A DNA stretch of 64,000 nt from assembly GCF_022539505.1 (NCBI RefSeq), contig NW_025899960.1, positions 370,268-434,267 of the forward strand, written 5' to 3'. The notes under the pieces were generated by a model. That model had not been told where the DNA came from and did not search any database. It saw only the letters and a program-made list of their open reading frames with translations. How positions within the stretch are numbered: position 1 is the stretch's first letter; each line of letters begins with the position of its first letter. The translations under genes and the position numbers were made by a program. Shown piece after piece: positions 36,250 through 47,600 of the stretch. The stretch comes from Lolium rigidum. Taxonomy: Eukaryota > Streptophyta > Magnoliopsida > Poales > Poaceae.

Positions 36250-39200
36250 TCATAGTGTGGGTCTCATACCCATCTCCCTCGATGCATTTTCTATCACATT
36301 TCGTGATAGTCCCTTTGTGAAGGGGTCTGCCAGGTTTCTAGACGTATGGATATAATCCAACGCTATAACTCCGGAGTTTCTCATTTTCCTGACAGTTTTC
36401 AGTCTCCTCTTCACATGCCTTGATGACTTCATATTATCCTTAGAACTCGTTTACTTTGACGATCACGGTTTGATTATCACAGTTCATAGGAATAGCGGGT
36501 ATTGGTTTCTCAACCACAGGTAAGTCCATCAAGAGCTCACGAAGCCACTCTGCTTCAACAGTGGTTGTGCCTAATGTTGTGAGTTCTGCTTCCATAGTTG
36601 ACCTCGTACTGATGGTCTGCTTGCAAGACTTCCAGGAAACAATGCCACCTCCAAGTGTAAACAAATAACCACTTGTGGCCTTAGTCTCATCAGCATCAGA
36701 TATCCAATTTGCATCACTATAACCCTCAAGTACACTTGGATACCCAGTATAGTGAATGCCATAACTCGCAGTGCCTTTCAAATAGCGCAAAACTCTTTCA
36801 AGAGCATGCCAATGAACATCTCCAGGTCTAGACACAAAACGGCTGAGTTTACTTACAACAAAGGAGATGTCAGGCCTCGTGGCGCTGGCTAAATACATAA
36901 GCGAGCCAATGATCTGCGAATATCGCAATTGATCTCTAGCAACTCTTTTATTCTTACGAATTATCACACTAGAATCATAAGGCGTTGGAGAAGATTTGCA
37001 GTCACTATACCCGAAGCGACTCAGGATATTTTCCACATAGTGGGACTGAAGCAATGTAATCCCACCATCGTCATCCTTCATCAGCTTGATGTTTAAGATC
37101 ACATCAGCTACTCCCAAGTCCTTCATCTCAAAACAACGAGATAGGAACTCCTTGACCTCCTTAATCACAGTAAGGCTGGTCCCGAATATCAATATGTCAT
37201 CGACATAGAGACAAAGAATAACTCCCTCGCCCCCACCATGGCGATAGTATACACACTTGTCATCTTCGTTTACAACAAATCCTTCAGCGGTTAAAGTTCT
37301 TTCAAACTTCTCATGCCACTGCTTCGGTGCTTGCTTAAGCCCATACAAAGACTTCAGTAATTTACACACCTTTCCTTCTTGACCATCTACTACAAATCCA
37401 TCAGGCTGCTCCATATAAATTTCCTCTTCAAGCTCTCCATTCAGGAAAGCAATCTTAACATCCATTTGATGAACGAGAAGACCATGTGAGGCAGCCAAGG
37501 ATAGTAGCACTCGAATGGTGGTCAATCTGGCAACAGGTGAGTATGTATCAAAGAAATCTTCACCTTCTTTCTGGGTATAACCCTTGGCCACAAGACATGC
37601 CTTGTACTTTTCAATAGTACCATCAGGCCTAAGCTTTTTCTTGAACACCCATTTACATCCTACAGGTTTGCACCCATAAGGACGATCAGTAATTTCCCAA
37701 GTTCCATTGGCTAAGATGGAATCCATCTCGCTACGGACAGCTTCCTTCCAGTGAGTCGGCATCCGGAGATGCATAGGCTTCGAAATAGAAGTGGGAGTGT
37801 CATCCACGAGGTACACAATGAAATCATGTCCAAAGGACTTTGCAGTCCTCTGTCTCTTGCTCCTTTTGGGAGCTTCATTGTCATCCTCCACATGATTATC
37901 AAAGTGTTCTATAGCCATGGTAGGTTCAGGAAATAATTCATGAGTAGATGAACTGGGCATCTCCTGAATTGATGAGCTAGACGTTTCTTTCATAGGAAAA
38001 ATGTCCTCAAAGAAAGTCGCATCATTTGACTCCATAATTGTACCAACATGCATGTCGGATACCTCAGATTTTACTATCAAAAATCTGTAGCCAATGCTAT
38101 GAAATGCATATCCCAGAAGAACTCAATCCACGGTTTTTGGTCCAAGCTTGCGCTTCTTGGGTATCGACACATTTACTTTCGCCATACAACCCCAAGTTCG
38201 TAGGTAAGAGAGTTTCAACCTTTTCCTTTCCCATTCCTCAAAAGGAGTAATAGTTTTGTTCTTTGTGGGGACACGGTTTAGGACATGACACGCAGTCAAT
38301 ATCGCCTCCCCCCACCATGCCTTGGATAGACCCGATGTATCTAACATGGCGTTAACCAAATCAGTTAGAGTACGGTTCTTTCTTTCGGCCACCCCATTTG
38401 ACTGAGGTGAATAGGGAGGCGTCCTCTCATGGGTAATACCATGTTCCGCACAAAAAGAATCAAACTCGTTGGAAAAATAATCTCCACCACGATCAGACCT
38501 TAGCCGCTTGATCTTTCGATCAAGTTGGTTTTCTGCTTCAGCTTTAAAGATTTTGAAGTGATTAAGAGCTTCATCTTTAGATTTCAGGAGGTACACATAA
38601 AAATATCGAGTAGAGTCATCAATTAAAGTCATGAAGTATCTTTTCCCTCCTTTTGTTAATTCACCATTCATTTCACAAAGATCTGAATGTATAAGCTCCA
38701 GCGGTGCCAAGTCTCTTGCCTCACCAGTCTTGTGAGACTTACGTGGTTGCTTAGCTTGCACACATAATTGGCACTTGGATTTCTTGACAATAGCAAATTT
38801 CGGAATTATATTCATATTCGCTAGCCGCGTCATGCACCCAAAATTAATATGACAAAGTCGTGAATGCCAAATATCGGACTCACTATCATTGCAAACATGA
38901 TTAATAATTTGAGCACATAAGTCTGACAAAGATAAGCGGAACAAGCCTCCGCACACATAACCCTTTCCAACAAATTGTCCACACTTGGAAATTACAACTT
39001 TATTCGACTCAAAAACCAACTTAAAGCCACCTCGACATAAAAGCGATCCGCTAACGAGATTCTTATTAATGGAGGGAACGTGCTGCATATTCTTCAGCTG
39101 GATGGTCTTTCCCGAAGTAAACTTCAGATCGACCGTACCAACACCATGAACAGAAACACTTGAGCCGTTTCCCATCAGGACGGAGGAAGTCCTTGCGACC

Positions 39201-40364
39201 TGATAAGAAGAAAACATAGACACATCAGAACATACATGTGTATTGGCTCCGGTGTCTATCCACCAATCAGGAGAATTACATACTGAAAGGACAGTAGGGG
39301 AAATACCGTACCCAACGTCCTTCATCTCAGTATCAACGCCAATAACAACATTTGCGGACTTGCCGCTGTTCCCACGCTGATCATGGCGTTCTGGGCAACC
39401 AGGAGCCCAATGTCCAGGAGCGCCACAAACATGGCAGTTCCCTTTCTTCTTATAAGGAGTCTTCCTCTTGAAGTTGGTTGAGTTGGAGGCTTTGTTGTTC
39501 TCATCAAACTTGCCTTTTCCATTGTTCTTATTCTTAGACTTGTGAGATTGGAAGTTCTTCTTCTGTACCACATTGGTACTAGAACCTCCCTCAAAACTAC
39601 GAGCTCGTGTGTCCTTTGCTCTCGCCTTCTCTTCCACATGAAGCAAGCCAATGAGATCCGAAACGGAAAACTCTTGTCTCTTATGTTTCAGAGAAGTAGC
39701 AAAGTTCCTCCACGAGGGAGGAAGCTTGGCAATAATGCCACCAGCCACAAATTTTTCCGGTAAGGTACACTTAAACTGCTCGAGTTCTTTGGCAAGGGAC
39801 TGAATCTCATGAGTCTGCTCAACCACGGAGCGCTCATCAGTCATCCTGTAGTCATAGTATTGCTCCATGACATACAATTCAGTGCCAGCGTCCGAGACCC
39901 CAAATTTGGCCTCGAGCTCATCCCATGCATCTTTACCATGGTCGAAAGCCATGTACGGGTCAACAATGTTGTCCCCAAGAATGCTGAACAAAGCCGCCTT
40001 AAACATGGCGTCGACCTTCTCAAACTTTTCCTGCTCCTCTGCAGAGAGAGACCCCTCAGGTCTAGCATCTGTGGCGCTAAAACAGCCTAGGTTTGTAAAC
40101 CATAGAACTTCCTTTGTGTCACCTCTTGTAATGCATACCATCAAAGAGGGGAGGTCGAGTAGCGGCAGCAACGCTGCTTGAATTGATTTGCCAATAATCA
40201 GGTTTTTGGATTGTTGAATATATAAGCAAATATCCATATGAAATAATCCGTACAAGTAATTGATAAATCATGACTACGAAAATAACAAATAAACTAATCA
40301 TGCAGACTAGTAAGGTAGATGAACAGACCACATCTAAACAAGATAAACTGATCGCATCTAGCAC
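36250..40364 (-). pseudogene. copia gag-pol polyprotein (one stop, two frameshifts)
   Basis: Gag begins in one frame (PPLFDGMHYKR near 40130) and shifts into the main frame 40255-38123. In order on the main frame: gag helix region, CCHC knuckle CHVCGAPGHWAPGC, protease WWIDTGANTHVCSD, integrase zinc site (H...H...CQLC), integrase core with HSDLCEM, SDRGGDYF and SNGVAERKNRT. A TGA at 38123-38125 interrupts it. The same frame resumes to 36440 with RT (KWVFKKKLRPDG, YVDDILIFG) and RNase H (GYSDANWISD, TISTRSTMEAEL). One extra base near 36440 moves the last 60 residues to 36432-36250. All catalytic motifs are visible, so few lesions separate it from an active copy. Confidence 0.93.
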
Positions 40365-40797
40365 ACAAACTAGAAGAAGAAACTCTAACAGAAACTCGTC
40401 GTCCGATGACGACGTCGTGATGCCAGTAGTCGCGCCGGAGCGCTCCCCAAAAACCTGATTGCCCGCCGACGGACGGGATGAGGAAGATGAAGGCGGCGAC
40501 GCAATGAACTGAAAACAGGTAGTCGCGTATGCGCCTCGTCTCCACGGCTAGGGTTGCGCAGGGTCTTATATAGTGCGGTTCGGGAAGGTCGTGGGGCGTA
40601 GCCCACGTCCGAGTCGGCACAACCACAATCCAGAAAAACCGGCTGAGTAACGCGTCCGTTAATGACTCAAAATTGATTACACAATTAATTTCCCAAATAC
40701 CAAAAAGATAAGCTCGGCTCGGCGAGGCGGGCGGCGGAGGAGGAGGAGTGCGCGAGGGCTCTCTCTCTTCTCACTCACTTATTAGGACTAGAACAAC

Positions 40798-41488
40798 CAG
40801 GCCCGGCGCTGAGCCAGTGCCACCGGTGCGGGTGCACTGGGCCCCCGGTCGCTAGGGGCCCCAACAAGGTATATTAGGTACAGGTTGGCTATTTGCTTGA
40901 ATTTTCTTTACCTAATCAAAATCAACCCACACTCAATATCAGCACAAGCTTTTGGAGGCATTAATTGCGGGCACATGTACGCGTGCTTGAGCTATATTGC
41001 TGAAGAAAAAGAGGCATCGGCCATATTTACTAAGTCCAGGTTCTCATCGCATTGACTTTCCCCTTGCCTACTCGTTCTCCTCTCCCGTTTCCCAATCACC
41101 ACCGGGGCATCAATGATGGGGCGGCTCTCTGGCGTCAATATTTTTAGCGATGAAGAAAATAATGGAGAGGATCATACAGAGTACTTCTTTTATTCATCTG
41201 ATTCGATTCGTTCTCAATTTCTCTTTCCTCGTTCCCTAATCTTCATAGGCTTGAGAGAGACAAAAGTTTGAAGAAAGAAGCATGGGAATCTACAGCTACA
41301 GGCAGCAGAGGCTTGGCGGCCAGCTCAGGGGCGAGCGGTGGCTAGCAAGGAGGGGCTATCGGCCGGCGCGACGGCGCGCGGCAGTCAGTAGCAAGGGGCC
41401 AGGGCGGTGGTACGGCAAGCCGGCGGCAGCAGTATAGGCGGCCTTTTCTGGTTTTGCACCGGCCCCTGAAATGTCAGGGCCGGCCCTG
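40798..41488. mobile_element. hAT-type non-autonomous DNA transposon in the copia LTR
   Basis: 691 bp with terminal inverted repeats CAGGCCCGGCGCTGA and (inverted right end) CAGGGCCGGCCCTGA, 13 of 15 matching. The 8-bp target duplication AGAACAAC is at 40790-40797 and 41489-41496. The sister LTR has the empty site AGAACAGC near 35532. No coding frame. The 8-bp duplication fits the hAT superfamily. Confidence 0.88.
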
Positions 41489-41546
41489 AGAACAACCCAC
41501 CTTATATACCACTCCAACTCCCTCCCAACTAGCAATGTGGGACTAA

Positions 41547-43649
41547 GAACATCTCCACTCGTCCCCCCGACGAGGCCCCCGAGCGACGTTTTTCCCATCC
41601 GGACGGCGAAATTCGGCCCAGTCGCGCCCCCGGTTCCTCGTTTTCGTCCGGATTTGGCCCTTCATCCATCCGGCGAGCCCACGCCATCCCCGGCCCCCCG
41701 GGGACCTATCGGGCACTCCGAACAAGTGAAAAGCGGGGAAGGGCCCGATCTGTCGGTGACTCGACGCACGAACCCCACCGCCACGTCGCTCAAAATCTCC
41801 CCCACCCCTCGTATCTCTCTCGCCGCCGGCACCACCCCGCAGGCTTGTTGCCCAGATTCCGCCGCCCCTCCTTCCCCACCTGCCTATATTCCGCCGTCTT
41901 TGGACGACGGCCTATCTGGCTGCTCTTCCGCTGGCCTGTTTTCCGACTTTGGCCTGCTCCTCGTCGCTCGCGGCTCGGGTTGCCTCGACCACGCCCGTAA
42001 GGTGTTCGTCCATTTGCCTCGCCGGCCATGGACTCGGACGAAGAGGAGGAGCAGATGTTCGTCGATCTTATGCAAGAAGAGATGGCAGCAGCCGCCCAAG
42101 ACGACGAGCACATGATGATCCTCGGTTGCTTGGCAAACATGTACGCCGGACTGGCAACTGGTCGACGTGGTGGGTCGGCACCAGGTCACCGGAAGTGCAA
42201 GCCGAGACAGCGAATGGAGGGCTACTGCATGTTGTACGCCGACTACTTCGCCGACAATCCATTGCACGGTGAGAGTGTTTTCCGGCGTCATTTCAGGATG
42301 AGCGAAAGCTATTTCCGCAAATTGTGTATGCCATCCGAGACTTTGATCCCTACTTCGGATGCAAGGCGGATTGCACTCGGTTTGGTTGGATTTTCGTCAC
42401 CGCAGAAGTGCACGGTGGCTATGAGGATGCTCGGCGTATGGAGCTCCCGGTGATGGTGCAGATGACTATATTCGGATGGCGGAGTCCACCGCCCTTGATT
42501 GTTTCTACCGGTTCTGCAGGGCCGTCATAGCAGTGTTCGGGGACTATTACTTGAGATCACCCACTGTCGAAGACACTCAGAGGATCTTTGCAACAAATGA
42601 AGCTAGGGGTTTTCCAGGGATGCTTGGAAGCATTGATCGCATGCATTGGCAATGGAAGAACTGTCCGTTTGCGTGGCAGGGAATGTACAAGGGTCACAAA
42701 AAAGGCTGCACTCGTGATACTTGAAGCAGTGGCTACCCATGATCTCTGGATTTGGCACTCTTTCTTTGGTATGCCCGGATCCAACAATGACATCAACGTC
42801 CTAAACTGCTCCCGGTCTTTTCCAAGCTTGTTGAGGGTCATGCTCCCCGGTGGACTATGTGATCAATGGTCGGCACTACAACAAAGGATACTACCTTGCG
42901 GACGGTATCTATCCAAAGTGGGCAACATTTGTGCAGACTATCTCCAACCCTAGCACCCCCAAACTTTGCGAGTTTGTCAAGAAACAAGAAGCTTGCCGAA
43001 AAGACGTCGAGCGTGCATTTGGTGTCCTCCAGCAGAGATTTGTCGTCGTCCGGTTCCCCGCTATGACTTGGTCCAAAGATCAGATGTGGGAGGTGATGAA
43101 CTGTTGTGTGTGCCTACACAATATGATTATTGAAAATGAGCGAAAGCATCCGGTTCCTCTGGCTGAGCAAGAAGCACCATATGAGAGAGAGGGTCCTCTT
43201 GCACAGCCTAATCACCAGGTGCCTCCATCATGGGCCGCCTTCATTGCTATGCGCCGGGCGATTCGAGACTCTACAATGCATCGGCCTATCGCAAGATGAT
43301 CCGGTGGAGCACATATGGAGGCTCCGAGGCAACGCCAACGCCGAAGCCAACTAGTCTGTCTTAATTTGTTTGAAAAATTGTGAAATTGTGTGCTTCATTT
43401 GTTTCAGCACTTGTTAAACATTGTACTGATTATCGCCGAATTTGTTTTAGCAATTTTCGTACTCTTGGTCGCCGAACTTGTTAAATTTTATGTTAAATTT
43501 GTTTGAAATATGTCAAATGGTCGAGGTTGGGGGTTTCCTGTCGGGGGGACGGCTGGAACTTCGGCGCTCCCCACGCCAAATCTTCCTCCAATCCGGACGA
43601 AAATTTCGCCGGATTTGGGCGTGGGGAGCGCCAACGAGTGGGGATGCTC
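41547..43649 (+). mobile_element. PIF/Harbinger DNA transposon in the copia LTR
   Basis: 2103 bp with ends GAACATCTCCACTCGT and (inverted right end) GAGCATCCCCACTCGT, flanked by TAA at 41544-41546 and 43650-43652. The sister LTR reads GGGACTAAACTTCAG at the unoccupied site (about 35582-35596). It carries a broken transposase (42028-43299) and no Myb-like ORF1, so it is non-autonomous now. Confidence 0.93.
42028..43299 (+). pseudogene. PIF/Harbinger DDE transposase, three frameshifts
   Basis: Start MDSDEEEEQMFVDL at 42028, preceded by a GC-rich leader. The N-terminal part includes ESVFRRHFRMSESYF. The frame changes near 42410, 42710 and 42830. Catalytic residues are visible in order: D in [14 protein letters not shown] (about 42629-42670), D in GMPGSNNDINVLN (about 42770-42805) and E in RKDVERAFGVLQQRF (about 42998-43042). 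It ends MHRPIAR at 43299. Length and order match plant PIF-like transposases of about 420 residues. The frameshifts make it inactive. Confidence 0.9.
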
Positions 43650-43698
43650 TAAACTTCAGCCCCCACTAGTGCTGCCACTGATTATTGAAATGGGCCAA

Positions 43699-44211
43699 GG
43701 TAGTGTGAGATGGAGCATGAGTAGACCGGTTTGGGGATCCTTTTCGCCCATGAAATGCATGATCTTTGCATGGCTGGCCTTGAGATACCGCTTGTGGACA
43801 TCGGACAGACGGGCGAGACATGGACTGCAAGAGCACCCAAACGCATGTTACACATGCCTGCAAGATGAGGACAATGTCGAGCACATTCTAGTTCTATGCC
43901 CCTATGCGAGACAGGTATGGTGCAGGGTGCTACACAGTGCAGGGCTAAGGATGGCAGACCCGGGGTCCATGGGGAACCTGCAGAGATGGTGGACGGAGGC
44001 CCGCAAGCGGGTAAGGAGGTTCGATAGGAAGCGTTTTGATTCCATGGTCATCGGCACGGCATGGATGATATGGAAACAGCGAAATGCGAGGGCTTTTGGC
44101 AATGACAGGGAGCAGAAAACGGTGGACCAAATGGTCACCCAGATTAGGGAGGATTTCCACCTATGGGAGAGGGCCAGGAGAGGAGGGAGGCTAGATATAG
44201 CGAGAGAGTAG
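43699..44211 (+). pseudogene. LINE ORF2 C-terminal fragment (zf-RVT)
   Basis: About 170 residues from VRWSMSRPVWG to the stop at 44211: PMKCMIFAWLALRYRLWTSD, then CYTCLQDEDNVEHILVLC (zinc-finger-like zf-RVT) and a WMIWKQRNARAF motif. RT and endonuclease are missing. It is a different LINE family from the copy at 33500. Confidence 0.8.
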
Positions 44212-44334
44212 GCCTAGGCGGAGGGCGGGTGGCGTGTGTGTGTTCCCAGCACCTTGGTGCTGTTCTTGTATGATGTTATGCTTTCTCCTTCTATAAAGAC
44301 AAGGCACGCTTTGCGCGTGCTCTCGAAAAAAAAA
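43699..44334 (+). mobile_element. 5'-truncated LINE tail in the copia LTR
   Basis: Sequence absent from the sister LTR (35632-35640). It encodes the zf-RVT end of a LINE ORF2, a 3' UTR with CTATAAAGACAAGGCACGC, and an A-run at 44326-44334. The target duplication is unclear (GTGAG/GAG at best). Confidence 0.8.
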
Positions 44335-44393
44335 GAGTTTCAGAATTTGATAATGGGCCATGGGCCAAAGGCCAAATGCCCAAAATTAGAGCA

Positions 44394-44646
44394 ACAGGCA
44401 TGTTCTAACAAAACCATCAAACTACCATAGATATTGAATTTGAACTGGTTAAGAAAAAAAAAGAGAAACTGAATTAAAACCCAGTCATCAATAATTAGAA
44501 AACCAAAACAAATTATAAGCCTGCAGCAAGTCAACGACAACGGGGAATGATTCCCCGAGCACTACCAACCGAACAAACAAACGAACCCAACCAACATCCC
44601 TTCCTCAGGCTCACCCACTCGCCAGCTCGCCAACGGAATCCCGAGA
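44394..44646 (+). promoter_or_regulatory. Proximal promoter and 5' UTR of CASTOR
   Basis: Only 253 bp remain between the copia LTR and the CASTOR ATG. The sequence is AT-rich to about 44520, then CA-rich leader-like (ACCAACCGAACAAACAAACG near 44565). A weak TATA-like ATTATAAGCC lies near 44513. The first 5 bases are the copia target duplication. The original distal promoter continues left of 34700. Confidence 0.5.
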
Positions 44647-47600
44647 ATGCCCCTGGACCCCGACAACTCGCCGCCGCCGCCGCCGCCGCACCGTGACTGG
44701 TTCTTCCCGCCGGCGCCGCCATTCCTCCCCTCCTCCTCCTCCCGGACCCTCGCTCACAGGGCCCCCTTCCCCACCACCTCCCGCTCCTACAAGCCCTACT
44801 CCCTCGCCGACCGTCGCCCGCCCCCGACCCCGCGCTCCCGCTCCCGCTCCCCGCACCCCTCGCCGGAGCAGCCCTCCCCGCCGCCCCCGTCCGCGCCGCG
44901 CCGCCGAGACCCACGGTACGCTGGCGTGCGCCGCGGGGATGCACGGACGGCCCCCACCGCCGCGGCGCCCGCGGCTGCCCCGCCGGTGCCCGAGAGCAAA
45001 TCGCCGCCGGCGTCGGCGGCCACCCTCCGGTGGTCGGGCCTGGTCTCCGCGGCGGTGGGTAACGCTGAACTCGCGCGTTTTCCTGCTTGACTGTTGTTGC
45101 CGGCCATGTTTTTGATAGCGGAATGTTGTTATCCTTGCAGGCCATTCTGCTCTGCTTCGCCTCCCTCCTCCGCACGAACTTCTCCCTGCACGACCAGGTC
45201 CACCATCTGCGGGTAAGATCAATCATCCTCACCCATTCCACCTCCACATCATACAACAACAACGCAAGCAATCTCACCGCCGCCTGTTCCCATTCCGGTC
45301 CTGCCAGGGACAGCTCGCCGCGGCCACGGCGAAGCTGCAGTCATGCATCGTCGTCATGGACTCCTCGCTGGACATGAGCAGCATGTTCTCCTACGACTCC
45401 TCCTCCTCCTCCTCCTCCTCCGTGCCGAGCAGGAGCCTGAAGAACTTCGCCCTGCTGCTCTCGCTCTCCGCCCTGTACGCGCCGATCGTGGTCCTCAAGT
45501 ACATAGACCTGCTGTCCAAGCTGAGGAGGCCGCAGGACTCCGAGGAGGTCGCCATCAACAAGCGGCTGGCGTACAGGGTCGATATATTCCTGTCGCTCCA
45601 CCCGTACGCTAAACCCCTGGTCCTGCTCGTCGCTACGCTGTTGCTTATTGGCCTCGGTGGATTGGCTCTTTACGGTGTCACTGAAGATAGCCTGTCAGAT
45701 TGCCTCTGGTTGTCGTGGACCTTTGTCGCCGACGCGGGCAACCATGCGAATGCGGAGGGGTTTGGACCCAAGTTGGTTTCGGTTTCCATCAGTATTGGTG
45801 GGATGTTGATCTTTGCCATGATGCTTGGGCTTGTGACCGATTCCATCTCGGAGAAGTTTGACTCTTTGAGGAAAGGAAGGAGCGAGGTCATAGAGCAGAG
45901 CCACACCCTGATCCTTGGGTGGAGCGACAAGCTGGTAATCTTTGAATCAACCTTTACTGATTCCTATCATGCAGCATTTCCTGCTCCTGCCTGGTTGAAC
46001 TGTTATTCCCCTTAATTGTTCGAATAGGAGCTCTATGTCAATAGCTAATAGTCTAATGTGAATACCGCCCAATTAGTTATATGGTTGTTGTTGTTAGATT
46101 GCCTATTGCGTATCTCCTTAGTTACGTCCTGAAGCTTCAATTCTGTGGGCATGTTATAGGAAGATGATCAGGTCTCCAATGTGCAGTGTGAATGCCACAT
46201 GAAGTGTGGTCTTTTTTATTTTACTTCTGACATCTGATTTTGTTGCCATTTCTGGCGAGTAGAAAAGGCTTAAAATAGCCAAACTAGTTGTAGACACAGT
46301 GGAAGTTTTAAAGTGAAGAGTAGAATGCAGGTGTAATATTTCACTCTCCCATTGTGTTTTGCGTTGTCAGCTCCTGTAAGCAGTATGGTAGATATTCCGT
46401 AGTAGATACCGGTACTCCCTCCTTCTCCAAATATAAGACATGAATTTTTTCACACAGTCTTTGATGCACAACTTTGACCACAAATATATACTAAATATAT
46501 TAATTGAGAATGCATAAACGGTATCGTTGCATTCGTCTTGCAATTATCTTTCATTTCATATACTATATTTATCCAAAAAAAATGAACATACTATAAATAC
46601 AAATTAGAGGTTGTTTGGCTCCCATCGTTTGAGGCTAGAATCAAAGACTTCATTTGTGATTCTGAGAATCAACTTGTTTGGCTGCCATGGAATTGGTATT
46701 GTAATTCAAATGAGAATTCCATGGATTTCATCCCATGCCTAATCTTAATTTCTTTTGATGCCCTGTCATTTCTGTGGATTTGCCAAATGAAATCCAGACT
46801 AAGTTGAGACGGAGGGAGTATTAAGTTGCATTATGCATGCATTTATACCATTTATTGCATCCCTCCTGACTAACCTATTTCCCTTTATGACAATAGGGAT
46901 CTTTACTGAACCAAATTTCTATTGCTAATGAAAGTCTGGGAGGAGGGACTATTGTAGTGATGGCCGAGAGAGACAAAGAGGAAATGGAAGCAGATATTGC
47001 TAAAATGGAGTTTGACTTGAAAGGAACAGCTGTAATATGCCGAAGTGGAAGCCCTCTGATTTTGGCTGACTTAAAAAAGGTGAAAATATGATTATAGATT
47101 CAGCAACATATCATGATTTTTCTCTGTATGCTACAGCTGTAAACTTAATATACCATTGTGGTAATCTCTACAGTAAATACTATATAAGTGATGATTGTGA
47201 AGTTAATTAATGCATTATGTCCTATTCTCTTATTCTTGAACTAAATGTAATCTACCATCATGTACAAGGTCTCAGTTTCTAAGGCGCGTGCAATTGTGGT
47301 TTTAGCTGTAGAAGGAAATGCTGACCAGGTTTGTTCTGCCGATTAAGTTGCACCATTGAACATGAAATTTGTGCTTACATTATTTGCCCCTTCTCCAGAG
47401 TGATGCCCGAGCACTGCGAATAGTCTTGAGTTTAACTGGAGTTAAAGAAGGACTAAGAGGTCACATTGTCGTTGAGCTTAGTGATCTTGACAATGAAGTT
47501 CTAGTTAAACTTGTTGGTGGAGACCTTGTGGAAACTGTTGTCGCACATGATGTGATAGGTCGATTGATGATACAATGTGCGCGTCAGCCGGGCCTTGCTC

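Larger units (their letters stand above)
34705..44393 (-). mobile_element. Complete Ty1/copia LTR retrotransposon (with nested insertions)
   Basis: Bounded by the 5-bp target duplication ACAGG at 34700-34704 and 44394-44398. 3' LTR 34705-35695; pol and gag on the minus strand (36250-40364); 5' LTR 40212-44393, interrupted by a hAT, a Harbinger and a LINE insertion. Domain order gag-protease-integrase-RT-RNase H identifies copia. The coding region has one stop and two frameshifts. No recognisable primer site follows the 5' LTR; only about 50 bp separate it from gag, so the leader seems deleted. It ends 253 bp before the CASTOR ATG. Confidence 0.95.
40212..44393 (-). repeat. 5' LTR of the copia element, split by three insertions
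   Basis: LTR pieces are 40212-40797, 41489-41546, 43650-about 43698 and about 44335-44393. They align with 34705-35695 apart from three internal deletions. A TATA box is at 40565-40572 (minus). Insertions: hAT 40798-41488, Harbinger 41547-43649, LINE about 43699-44334. Confidence 0.92.

Noticed and set aside
44531..45277. 248-codon minus-strand frame rich in Arg and Gly
   Set aside because: Lies exactly antisense to CASTOR exon 1 and its GC-rich leader; composition is a by-product of that exon, with no motif of its own.
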